Shown: in pieces, positions 1 to 7,821 of the stretch
Position numbering within the stretch: the first letter of the stretch is position 1
Layout: every line of letters begins with the position of its first letter
Source: Falsiroseomonas sp050563525
GTDB taxonomy: Bacteria; Pseudomonadota; Alphaproteobacteria; Acetobacterales; Acetobacteraceae
Direction of reading: 5' to 3'
DNA length: 64,000 nt
NCBI RefSeq assembly: GCF_050563525.1
Contig: NZ_JBNXUN010000015.1
Span: 1-64,000, forward strand
Made by a program: the position numbers and the translations under genes
Notes under the pieces: generated by a model
What the model was told of the DNA's origin: nothing
What the model saw: the letters and a program-made list of their open reading frames with translations, nothing else
Databases searched by the model: none

Positions 1-43
1 AATCCGCGTCAGGCTGGAGCCGCGCCTGAATTCGTCCAGCACC

Positions 44-715
44 TCAACCAGGCGCTGGCACCACGACGTACACGACCTGGGAGCCCTGCATATATCCCTG
101 AATCCAGGCGGTGCCGCAGCGATGGTAGGTGACGCTGCCAACTGCCTGCACGGTGCAGCCACTCGGCAGGGCAGAAAGCTGCGTGCCGACCGTAAGCGTC
201 GGCACTGGCTGCGCCGCCGGTGCCGCGGTGACCACACTCGTCGTGCTGGGCTGTTGCATCGCGCCGGAGACCAGACCTGCCGTTGCACCGGCGACGACGC
301 CGGCTGCCAGCAGTTCCCCCGTACTTGGGCCAGAGTAGCTGGAATAGCCTGGATAGATCGGAACCGCGACAGGAGGGCGATAGCTAGCGGCGGGCGGCCT
401 GTAGGCTGGTGGTCGGCCCCCCGGGTAACCGCCGGAGGGCGGCCTCACGACGTTGATGTCGTTGCCGATCGCGAGATTCGCGCCGGCACCGACCCGCGTG
501 TCGCCCTGAACATTGCTTCGCGTTGCACTGTTGCTCGTCGGCCGCTGTGCGGGGGGCGTGGCCGGGCGCGCCGCAGGCGCCGGTCGCTGCGCGCTGGGCT
601 GGCTTCGCCGTACCTGCGCTTCGGCCGTCCAAGGCGGAATCAGCATTACCGTACACCAGAAGGCCACCACGAATTGGCCAAGCCAAATGGATCTTATCGC
701 CAATTGGACCGACAT
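44..715 (-). CDS. Pro-rich exported protein of unknown function, partner of the DUF2092 gene
   Basis: I do not recognise a defined function. The 223-residue product begins with a hydrophobic export signal (about residues 8-33, ending in a TAEAQ-like cleavage site). A low-complexity region rich in Pro, Ala and Arg (about 35-75) and repeated Gly/Pro/Tyr segments (about 90-130) follow. A short Gly/Ala hydrophobic stretch near 135-155 comes next, then a compact C-terminal module with two Cys (GCTV and HRCG) and a VVYVVVPAPG end. This C-terminal pattern recalls small DUF6515-like surface modules, which is a weak resemblance. The start codon overlaps the stop of the upstream DUF2092 gene by one base (TAATG), so the two are probably co-translated. 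An envelope location is inferred from the signal. Confidence 0.7.
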   Translation of the reverse strand: MSVQLAIRSIWLGQFVVAFWCTVMLIPPWTAEAQVRRSQPSAQRPAPAARPATPPAQRPTSNSATRSNVQGDTRVGAGANLAIGNDINVVRPPSGGYPGGRPPAYRPPAASYRPPVAVPIYPGYSSYSGPSTGELLAAGVVAGATAGLVSGAMQQPSTTSVVTAAPAAQPVPTLTVGTQLSALPSGCTVQAVGSVTYHRCGTAWIQGYMQGSQVVYVVVPAPG

Positions 716-1548
716 TATCGTGTCTCCGCTGCGGGCGAAGAGGCTGGCCGCTCAAGCCAGACGACTTCCTGCGCGTCCGAGGGCGCTTCGAAGGTGAAGG
801 TCTCCGCCTCAAGCCCTGGTGCGAGGTTCCAGTCGAAAAACTCAAGCACTGCGCGCGGTGCGCCCGGTACATTTCGCTCCACTACGACAAGCCTGCAAGG
901 CAACCTGGGCTCCTCGGAGGCGATCCAGATCTGCCAATCCACGTGGCGATTGCGCAGTGCATACTGGTCGCACGCCACCCCGTTCACCAGCGTGCGTCCG
1001 ACAGGCACGCCCGTGGTCCCGTCCTCCGTCAGCGCGGCAAAGGGATCGGCCGTCAGCAGATCACGCAGCGGAACCTGCACACCCAGGCGCGTTTCCAGCG
1101 CCTCAAGCATTGTGTCGATATCGCCGGGTATGGCACGCCGAGCATAGGCATTCGCCGTCAGGCTGAGCAGCGTTGCTACCTCACCATCATACCACAGTCG
1201 GAAGCTGCCTCGGTCGCTTCCGACCAGCGCGGCAAGCTGATCCGGGCGCCGGATACCCACGGCCACCGTACCGCCCAGCATCACCTGCTGGTCGCTTCCT
1301 GCGCGCATGGCGGCTTCGCGAAGACTGGAAAACCAGACCGTCAGTTCCGGTGTGCCGGCAAGGGTCTCTGCCATCTCCCGCAGGGCGGCAGCCACGCCCG
1401 CATCCAAGTCAGATGTCGCGGGCGAAGTTGCCGCGCCCTGCGACCGCGCAGGTGTCAGATCCAGAGCGGTCGATGCGCAGGCTCCAGCTACGATGAACGC
1501 GGCGAGTCCCATAGACGGAAAATTTAAACGTGCGTGTCGCAACTTCAT
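715..1548 (-). CDS. DUF2092 family exported protein
   Basis: The 277-residue protein has a signal peptide or lipoprotein signal (residues 1-37; an AGAC lipobox-like motif is visible). The rest fits the DUF2092 family: an early helix with TPELTVWFSSLREA, a conserved block around GIRRPDQLAALVGSDRGSFR, LWYDGEVATLLS, and a C-terminal beta-rich part containing VNGVACDQYALR and DWQIWIASEEPRLPCRLVVV. These proteins are predicted periplasmic folds related to lipoprotein-carrier-like sheets; no enzymatic role is established. It is the first gene of a two-gene minus-strand unit with the Pro-rich protein. A GAGAGG stretch about ten bases before the ATG can serve as ribosome-binding site. Family membership is fairly sure; function is unknown. 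Confidence 0.8.
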   Translation of the reverse strand: MKLRHARLNFPSMGLAAFIVAGACASTALDLTPARSQGAATSPATSDLDAGVAAALREMAETLAGTPELTVWFSSLREAAMRAGSDQQVMLGGTVAVGIRRPDQLAALVGSDRGSFRLWYDGEVATLLSLTANAYARRAIPGDIDTMLEALETRLGVQVPLRDLLTADPFAALTEDGTTGVPVGRTLVNGVACDQYALRNRHVDWQIWIASEEPRLPCRLVVVERNVPGAPRAVLEFFDWNLAPGLEAETFTFEAPSDAQEVVWLERPASSPAAETR

Positions 1549-1966
1549 GTCCGCGCCCTCTCACAAACCTGCCCGAGCGCCATCAGGATGCGGGAGCCGG
1601 TGAGGCGCGGACTATCCGGATCCGGCACGCCGCCGCAGGAATCTGGTTCATGCGGCCGCAACACCGTCACTGCATCTAGCAGCACTGGGCGCACCGCCAA
1701 TGCTGCATTCGGATAGTCGCACCGGGCGACGAGGTTCAGTCTTGCTCCAACGTAACCACGTGTCGCCGCTCGCCGATCGGCTTGCGGAAGCAGACCTTCG
1801 TTGCCTCAGGGAGGAAGTGCGTGCGTCTCGCCTTGTTCTTCCGCCTGCGTTGGCTGAAGGCCGAGCAACCGCTCGGCGCGCGGAAAGACGCTGCGACGTG
1901 TTGCGCGATTCCAGGGGCTCTGGTGTGAGCTTCGACCAAAATCGGAAGCGTGGCCGTAAAGCGCGC
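1549..1966. other. Non-coding interval between divergent genes
   Basis: No convincing gene is seen here. An in-frame extension of the ATPase gene reaches back to an ATG at 1700, but the extra residues are Arg/Ala-rich and unlike any MoxR N-terminus. The interval should hold the divergent promoters of the DUF2092 unit and the ATPase; I could not pick out clear -35/-10 pairs. Confidence 0.4.
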
Positions 1967-2959
1967 GTGAACGACCCTGTCCCGCTGCCACTTATACCAC
2001 GAGCGGCGATCGCGGCCCTGGAAGCCCACCTTGTTACACATGTCATTGGAGGCGCGCACCTTGTGCGAGGGCTACTCATCGCGTTGCTCGCCGATGGCCA
2101 TGTTCTCATCGACGGCCCGCCTGGCCTTGCAAAGACGCGCGTCGTAACCGCGCTTGCCGAAGCGATTGAGGCGACCTTTCGAAGGGTCGCGCTCGGCCCA
2201 GGCCAGCGCATGTCGCATTTATTTGGCGCGGAAGCTTCCGTCGCTTCTCTTCAAGGCGCGCATGACCGCCAGCCGGACCCGGTCTTTGCCAACATCCTGC
2301 TTGCGGAGGGCGTGGATGGAGCCGCGCCGGAGGTACGCCTTGCCTTGCTTGATGCGATGACCGAACGCCAAGTCATGGTTGGTGGAGTAATGATCCGGCT
2401 TCCTGATGTCTTTCTCGTCTGCGCCACCCGCACCCTGATCCACACGCCACCCACCGCCGAGCTTCTCGGACTCAACGAACGCGACCGGTTCCTGCTGCAT
2501 CTGCGTGTTGACTATCCAGACGAGGCGCATGAACGCCGCATGCTCGACCTGATCCGTACCGAGGATGCGCCGGCAACCAGGCGAGCTGCCACCATGAAAC
2601 CGTTGCCGCTGACCACCCTACTTGCGGCGCGCGCTGGCGTGCAGGCGGTGCGCACCGGCCCGCGATCACTGCGTTGGATTACAGCTCTCGTCGCAGCGAC
2701 CCGTGGTGGCCGCCCAACCAGGACCGGACCAGCCCGCTGGATTCGCGCCGGAGCCGGCCCCCGCGGCAGTATCGCCCTGGAGCGTTGCGCGCGGGCGCAC
2801 GCATGGTTGTCCGCTCGCCAGCAGGTAACCGCGCGAGATATCATTGCTGTTGCGCACGATGTCCTGAGGCACCGCCTGGACCTCGTGGACGCGGCCAAGG
2901 AAGCCGATATCACGCCCGATTCAGTGATCACCGATCTGCTGGTCGTAACGCGCCCCTGA
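1967..2959 (+). CDS. MoxR-family AAA+ ATPase with degenerate Walker B
   Basis: MoxR-type ATPases act as chaperone-like AAA+ machines, usually with a von Willebrand A partner. The Walker A motif GPPGLAKT lies about 50 residues from the GTG start chosen here, matching the usual MoxR spacing and a total length of about 330. An ATG at 1700 is in frame but adds an improbable N-terminus. Further family features follow: GPGQRMSHLFG, a helix with LLDAMTERQV, sensor-like FLVCATRT, the LNERDRFLLHLRVDYP motif and a C-terminal lid with TARDI and VAHDVLRHRL. The Walker B region reads ILLAEGVDGA where the family has a LLADEINRA-like sequence. The acidic pair needed for hydrolysis is therefore replaced, and activity may be lost. 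No vWA partner is adjacent. Confidence 0.75.
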   Translation: MNDPVPLPLIPRAAIAALEAHLVTHVIGGAHLVRGLLIALLADGHVLIDGPPGLAKTRVVTALAEAIEATFRRVALGPGQRMSHLFGAEASVASLQGAHDRQPDPVFANILLAEGVDGAAPEVRLALLDAMTERQVMVGGVMIRLPDVFLVCATRTLIHTPPTAELLGLNERDRFLLHLRVDYPDEAHERRMLDLIRTEDAPATRRAATMKPLPLTTLLAARAGVQAVRTGPRSLRWITALVAATRGGRPTRTGPARWIRAGAGPRGSIALERCARAHAWLSARQQVTARDIIAVAHDVLRHRLDLVDAAKEADITPDSVITDLLVVTRP

Positions 2960-3339
2960 GAGGAGACCGCTCCACCGAAAGCGTAGCCTCACGGCGATCG
3001 GCCTGGGCCTGTCGGCGTGCTTGATTCCACCGTGCACCAGGCCCCCTCCAATGAGCCAGGGTCTGCGCGCCGGACTACCTCCTTCGAGCTCACGCGCTTG
3101 CGGCTCGTCAACGCGCAGATGCGGGCCACTCCATCTCTGCTTAAGGCTGCCGGGCAGTTGCTCGCGGATCTCTCGAGATCCGCTGGTAGTCGTCGTTCTG
3201 CTGAAAATGGATAGCGTGGATGCAGGTGTTCTCCGTACCAACAGAAGCCAGCGAGACCTCGAGCCGGGCTCGCTAGCCGAGTGGAAACCAGCGGCGCTGA
3301 TGCCTACGAAGCCACAGCCCGCGATCGAGGAGAGATGTG
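2960..3339. other. Intergenic region without a recognisable gene
   Basis: Open frames on both strands here give Arg/Ser/Gly-rich products with no recognisable pattern, so none is called. The last bases carry the ribosome-binding site of the fasciclin gene (AGGAG at 3328-3332). Confidence 0.4.
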
Positions 3340-3864
3340 ATGTCGAGCCGTCCTTCTGCCTTGCGCACAGCCTTCCTGGCAACCGCCCTCACCGCCGGCC
3401 TCGCGACAGGCGCCTCGGCCCAGCTACGCAGCTGCGTGGACACCCTCACGGCCATGCCGGAGTTCTCGCGCATCACCAGCGCGATCGTGCGGACGCACCT
3501 TGTCGACGACCTGCGTAACGCCAACGAGATCACGATCTTCGCGCCGACCAACGAGGCTGTCTCGCGGCTGAACCAGGTGTTTGTAGAACGGCTGTTCCCG
3601 ACCGAGGAAGGTGAGCGTCGTGCAGATCCGGTGCTCGCACCAGCCGCTGTCGGCGCACATATCGTCCAGGGCCGACGCAACGCTGCCTCGATGTCGCAGG
3701 CCGGGCAGCTTCGTTCGATGGCCGGTACGCCACTAAACGCAACTACGTCGGGCGGTGTGACGACCGTGACCGGCGCCGGCGGGGTCCAGGCACACGTCAC
3801 CCGCGCCGACATCGCCTGCTCCAACGGCTTCATCCATGCAATCGACGGGGTTCTCCTGCGCTGA
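3340..3864 (+). CDS. Secreted fasciclin (FAS1) domain protein
   Basis: Product of about 174 residues with a cleavable signal (hydrophobic AFLATALTAGLATGASA) followed by a single FAS1 domain. The two FAS1 hallmarks are visible: NEITIFAPTNEAVSRL in the first conserved box, and GFIHAIDGVLLR at the C-terminus. FAS1 domains mediate cell adhesion or surface interactions; here it would be periplasmic or secreted. The start is the ATG at 3340, with AGGAG seven bases upstream; a GTG lies one codon earlier. The gene stands alone in a gap of its own and is followed by a DUF3313 lipoprotein gene on the same strand. Confidence 0.88.
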   Translation: MSSRPSALRTAFLATALTAGLATGASAQLRSCVDTLTAMPEFSRITSAIVRTHLVDDLRNANEITIFAPTNEAVSRLNQVFVERLFPTEEGERRADPVLAPAAVGAHIVQGRRNAASMSQAGQLRSMAGTPLNATTSGGVTTVTGAGGVQAHVTRADIACSNGFIHAIDGVLLR

Positions 3865-3994
3865 AAGGCGTGACGCGGAGGCGATCGGAGCCGCCCCAAG
3901 CTGCCCCGGCCTCTCTCGCGCAGAAGCGCCTTCGACCCCTCCTAGCCATAGCGCGCAACCTGCGCGGTCAGTTTCGTGAGAGGCAGTTCAGGCC

Positions 3995-4684
3995 ATGAAG
4001 ACATCCCTGGTCGCCGCGGTCAGCGCCATGGCGCTGATCTCGGCCTGTAGTTCAACCCAACAAGCTGCAGCACCGCCGCAGCCAAGCGGCTTCCTCTCGC
4101 GCGAAACCGTGGCGTTGTTGCGTCCATCTGACACAGGCTCGCGGCTCTATATCAACCCAAACATCGACCTCCGGCGCTACAATAAGGTAATCATCGAGCC
4201 GGTTCAGCTATGGCTTGTTCCCGAGAACTCCAAGCTCACTGAAGAGCAAAGAAAGGTCGTGGCAAACGCCTTCTACGCTGCGTTGCGTGAGCATCTAGGG
4301 CGGGACCTTCAGATCGTCGAACGTCCAGGCCCGGGGACCATGGTGATCAGCACTGCGATACGCGAGGTGAGAGAGGGCGGAAACCCCGTCCTGAGTACGA
4401 TCTCCACCTTCATGCCGCCGGCACGGCTGGCGCGTGAGGGTGCCAATCTTATGACCGGCAGCGATCCAATGGTTGGAGGCGCCGCCGGCGAGATGGCTGT
4501 TACGGACAGCGAGACGGGCCAGCTTCTCGCCGCCGCCGTTGACTCGCGCGATGCGACTGCCGGAGCGCGGGTACGAACCTCGCGCTGGGACGACGTGCAG
4601 AGCGTCGTGCGGTTCTGGGCGGCGCAGACGGCGTTCCGCGTGTGCCGCGTGCAGCAGCGTCCGAACTGTCAAGCGCCGTCATGA
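3995..4684 (+). CDS. DUF3313 family lipoprotein
   Basis: The 229-residue protein starts with a lipoprotein signal (hydrophobic SAMALISAC, with the lipobox Cys near residue 18). The mature part matches DUF3313: GFLSRE near the N-terminus, a SRLYINPNIDLRRYNKVIIEPVQLW block, an ALREHLGRDLQIVERPGPGTMVISTAIREV block, and a C-terminal helix containing RVRTSRWDDVQSVVRFWA. The family's function is unknown; the proteins are outer-membrane-anchored. The stop overlaps the start of the next gene in an ATGA junction at 4681-4684, which indicates translational coupling with the beta-barrel protein. Confidence 0.85.
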   Translation: MKTSLVAAVSAMALISACSSTQQAAAPPQPSGFLSRETVALLRPSDTGSRLYINPNIDLRRYNKVIIEPVQLWLVPENSKLTEEQRKVVANAFYAALREHLGRDLQIVERPGPGTMVISTAIREVREGGNPVLSTISTFMPPARLAREGANLMTGSDPMVGGAAGEMAVTDSETGQLLAAAVDSRDATAGARVRTSRWDDVQSVVRFWAAQTAFRVCRVQQRPNCQAPS

Positions 4685-5484
4685 CCTGGGCTTCATGGAG
4701 GTCAGCCACCGCCCGGTTTGGTGAGACGACGAGGCGCATCGACTATGCCATCGCTGCCCTGCTGCTTGCTACTGCGCCCGCTGCGGCACAGGAAAGTGTG
4801 CAGACGGTGGATAGCTGGCGTTTCTCGCTAACTCCGTACATGTGGTTCTCGGGGGTCAGTGGTGAGGTCGCGCTGCCACGCGAGTCGCGAGACGTCGAAG
4901 CGGATTTTGGCGACATCCTGTCTTCACTTCAGATTGGCGCGATGGGAATCTTTGAGGCACGCCGCGGGCGCTTCGGCTTGGTTGTCGATGCGATGACGCT
5001 GACCACGGAGCAGGACGTCTCAACCCCTCGCGGCGTCCTGTTCAACGGCGGCACCTCGCGCATGACGGCAACCGAGCTATCGATGGTCGGCCTTGTGCGC
5101 GTTGGTGAAACACCTTCATGGAGCCTGGACCTTGGCGCCGGACTACGCGGCTGGTGGATCGACTCCAAGCTCTCATTGAACTCCGGCGTCGCGGCAGCCC
5201 GATCTGCAAGTGGAACTGCGAACGTCCTCGATCCGCTGCTGGCGGTTCGGTACAAGGTGAACCTTGCTGAACGCATAGGCTTCAGCACCTATGTCGATAT
5301 CGGTGGATTCAAGACTGGGTCCAGGCTGACCTGGCAGGTAATCGCAGCGTTAGATTGGCAGGCAACCGACCGCATTACCGCCCATCTGGGCTACAGACAT
5401 ATCGAGGTCGAATTATCGCGCGGAGCTGTTGATCTCGATATCGCGCTGAGCGGTCCCATCATTGGCGGCACTTTTCGATTCTGA
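4681..5484 (+). CDS. Outer-membrane beta-barrel protein, coupled to DUF3313 lipoprotein
   Basis: About 267 residues from the ATG that overlaps the upstream stop. A signal segment (AIAALLLATAPAAAQ) is followed by alternating hydrophobic/polar strands such as WRFSLTPYMWFSGVSGEV and RITAHLGYRHIEVEL. The chain ends in GPIIGGTFRF; a terminal Phe is the usual BAM recognition signal of outer-membrane barrels. It resembles the broad class of porin-like barrels of unknown cargo. Coupling to a lipoprotein gene suggests the two form an outer-membrane assembly; that is inference. An upstream ATG at 4642 is in frame but would overlap the previous gene by 43 bases, so it is less likely. Confidence 0.78.
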   Translation: MTWASWRSATARFGETTRRIDYAIAALLLATAPAAAQESVQTVDSWRFSLTPYMWFSGVSGEVALPRESRDVEADFGDILSSLQIGAMGIFEARRGRFGLVVDAMTLTTEQDVSTPRGVLFNGGTSRMTATELSMVGLVRVGETPSWSLDLGAGLRGWWIDSKLSLNSGVAAARSASGTANVLDPLLAVRYKVNLAERIGFSTYVDIGGFKTGSRLTWQVIAALDWQATDRITAHLGYRHIEVELSRGAVDLDIALSGPIIGGTFRF

Positions 5485-5654
5485 GCCGCGCCGATGTCAA
5501 CGGGCGTCGTGTCCGTACGCAGAGGACCTCAGCAACGATGGGTAAGCGGGATCGGAGAATACAACCATCCGCAGTTCAGGGAACGATTCCTTAGCTCCAG
5601 CCGTCAGCGCGGCCGAGGAGAATTTGATCCACCACGGCGATAAGGGCTGCCGCG

Positions 5655-6617
5655 ATGTCTCTGCGCCGATCCCGCATCTGGATGGGTTGCAACCTCACCA
5701 GTCGCTGCGCACCGCTCCGCCGCTTTCCGCATCGTCCAGTCGCGGCAGTGGCGGTCTGCAGTGCAGTACTCGTTGCATGTAGCGCGCCGGACTACTCATC
5801 CGTGCGGGACTGGGCAGGCGTAGCAAGCAGGGCCGCCGACTACCCGCCGATCGTCGCCTCCTGCTTCCATCCCGAATATGGTTCTGTGACGCCGGCGCCA
5901 TTTCTGGGCGACGCGACGCTCGCCATGCAGGAAGCGCTCTCAAGCTACCTCTCGGCACTGAGTACCCTGTCTGCCGATGGGGTATTAACCCATCGCGAGG
6001 ATCCATTTGTCGGGCTCGCCGTCCGCGCTGGTGCGGCAAGCGAGGCCGGCGGTCTGGCCGTCGATACACTGGGTAGCCTCCTGCGCCGCGCAGAACAACG
6101 CAATGCCAGGGCTCCGCAGCTCGGCGAGATCATCGTTGACAGCGACGGGAGCGTGCAGGCGTTGATCGCGGCAATGAGGAAGGCTGTGAGGGATGCTGCG
6201 ACCAGTGTTGCGGAGGAGCGGCGTTCCATTGCGGATATTTATCGAGCGCTCGAAGACGCGGCTACGGACCCTTTCTCGCGGCGCGCGCTGCTCGACGTCG
6301 GGGTCATGCGAGACCGCGACTATGCAACGGCCGCTGCTGCACGCACCAACTACGGTCTTGTTCTGGCGCGCATCGCTGAGGGCCATGCGCTGTTGAAGGC
6401 CAATGCTTCACGGCTCAGCCAGGAGGAGACCGCACGAAGCGTACGCGCCGCGGAGGACGCGCTGCGCCGCGCAGCGGACCTTCTTCCGCGTGCCCTGTCG
6501 CCTATGCCGGCAGGCACCTCCTGCGCGCCACCGCTACCCCCCGGCAACGCCATCCCACCTGCCGACAGCCTATCGAACCCACCGACCGTTACGTCGACGT
6601 TCACCGACTGGGCATGA
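5655..6617 (+). CDS. Predicted helical lipoprotein of unknown function
   Basis: The 320-residue product has a basic N-terminus, a hydrophobic signal and a lipobox (VLVAC, Cys near residue 43). An ATG at codon 11 is an alternative start. The mature part is almost entirely helical and Ala/Arg-rich, with segments such as LGSLLRRAEQRNARAPQLGEI and VAEERRSIADIYRAL that suggest a coiled or bundled periplasmic domain, and a Pro-rich C-terminus. I recognise no family. Its stop overlaps the start of the next gene as ATGA (6614-6617), the same arrangement as the preceding lipoprotein and barrel pair. Confidence 0.72.
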   Translation: MSLRRSRIWMGCNLTSRCAPLRRFPHRPVAAVAVCSAVLVACSAPDYSSVRDWAGVASRAADYPPIVASCFHPEYGSVTPAPFLGDATLAMQEALSSYLSALSTLSADGVLTHREDPFVGLAVRAGAASEAGGLAVDTLGSLLRRAEQRNARAPQLGEIIVDSDGSVQALIAAMRKAVRDAATSVAEERRSIADIYRALEDAATDPFSRRALLDVGVMRDRDYATAAAARTNYGLVLARIAEGHALLKANASRLSQEETARSVRAAEDALRRAADLLPRALSPMPAGTSCAPPLPPGNAIPPADSLSNPPTVTSTFTDWA

Positions 6618-7636
6618 GCGCGAAGTCGCGCTGCTGCACTACGTCGGCCAGGCTGGGACGATGGCTGACGCTTGTATCGATCGGGCTCGGCACGTTGCAG
6701 CCCGCCGCGGCACAGCGCCAGGTTGCCGACGCGACCAATCGTGCGGACCAACTTCGTGCAACGCTGGCGGCCAAACCTGGGGGTGTGCTGGGATTGATGG
6801 GCTACAACGTTACGCCGGATGGGTCTGCCAATGCCCTTCAGATCGATCGTAATTCCGGCGGCGAGGATACGAGTCCCACCCTTCAGCTCAGCCAGTTCGG
6901 CTTTGGCTTCACGGTCAGCGAGTCTCTTCCGATCTTCCTCGAAACCTATGTAGGGGCGGCGCGGTATGATCCTCGCGCGCTCTTCACCGGAGAGGATGTG
7001 CGCCGGCTGCCGCTGCGCTGGAACAATGTCGCTGCCACGATCGGGATTGGCTACGACATCGCACTGGCAGAGAATCTATGGCTGCGTCCGATCATCAACT
7101 TCTCGGCCGGCTACGCGGCCTCGGACGCGTCGCTGTTCGGGGCCTTCGTGGGCTATCGGCGTGGCGTCGACATATCCGCGTTGACCGACGGGCATATGAA
7201 CATCTGGGGCTATGGTGGCTCGCTCGTGCTGGCCTACTATGACTATCGGCCAGCGCGCGACATCGATGTGGAGCTTCGCTACACACACATCGAGTTGCAG
7301 ACCTTCGGCGATACAATTCCCGCCGCGGCAGGAAGTTCAACGGCCCAGACACTCGGCCTCTGGGCCCGCTACCGGTGGCCCACGGGGAGAGAGGCGTTTG
7401 GCCGGTCGATCCGCTGGGTGCTTGACGGAACAGCCACCAGCTATCTCGGCGACCAACGCGATGCGATCGGATTCGCCTGGTCGGCAAAGATTGGCGGCGG
7501 CATCGAATTCGACGTGGGACGCCACGAGATCGGTGCCATGGGCCTGAAGCTGACGCGTGTGCGCATGATTGGCCGGTACTTCTTCGGCGACAACAATGTC
7601 ACCGGCTACTCCTTCGGAATTGGGATGAGTTTCTGA
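6614..7636 (+). CDS. Outer-membrane beta-barrel protein, second of two barrels
   Basis: The 340-residue protein has a signal peptide ending near PAAAQ. Transmembrane beta-strand patterns follow along most of the chain (for example LQLSQFGFGFTVSESLP, YGGSLVLAYYDYRP, DIDVELRYTHIELQTF). The last residues YSFGIGMSF end in the Phe expected of a BAM substrate. A YDPRALFTGEDVRRLPLRWN stretch suggests an extended loop. It resembles autotransporter- or Solitary-outer-membrane-protein-like barrels; cargo is unknown. The ATGA overlap with the upstream lipoprotein gene indicates co-expression. Confidence 0.78.
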   Translation: MSAKSRCCTTSARLGRWLTLVSIGLGTLQPAAAQRQVADATNRADQLRATLAAKPGGVLGLMGYNVTPDGSANALQIDRNSGGEDTSPTLQLSQFGFGFTVSESLPIFLETYVGAARYDPRALFTGEDVRRLPLRWNNVAATIGIGYDIALAENLWLRPIINFSAGYAASDASLFGAFVGYRRGVDISALTDGHMNIWGYGGSLVLAYYDYRPARDIDVELRYTHIELQTFGDTIPAAAGSSTAQTLGLWARYRWPTGREAFGRSIRWVLDGTATSYLGDQRDAIGFAWSAKIGGGIEFDVGRHEIGAMGLKLTRVRMIGRYFFGDNNVTGYSFGIGMSF

Positions 7637-7821
7637 GTCCGCAAATGCCTGACGCCCAGGCGTTCGCAGATCGCTCCCGACCCACGCGCGACGCCGCCTT
7701 GCTGGAACCGGATAGCTGATGCCAGTCAGCCAGGTCTACCCAGGTCACTGCGGATGCGACCAAGCAATCGTTGCGGCAGCTGCATCGTAGCTCAGGCCCC
7801 TCAGGGACAAGGAGTGGAGAC

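Noticed and set aside
122..1527. Long plus-strand frames of 341 and 334 residues at the left edge
   Set aside because: They lie opposite the DUF2092 unit, and their products are rich in Arg, Ser and Cys with no signal or motif.
2921..3382. 153-residue minus-strand frame in the gap before the fasciclin gene
   Set aside because: It overlaps both neighbouring genes and shows no family pattern.
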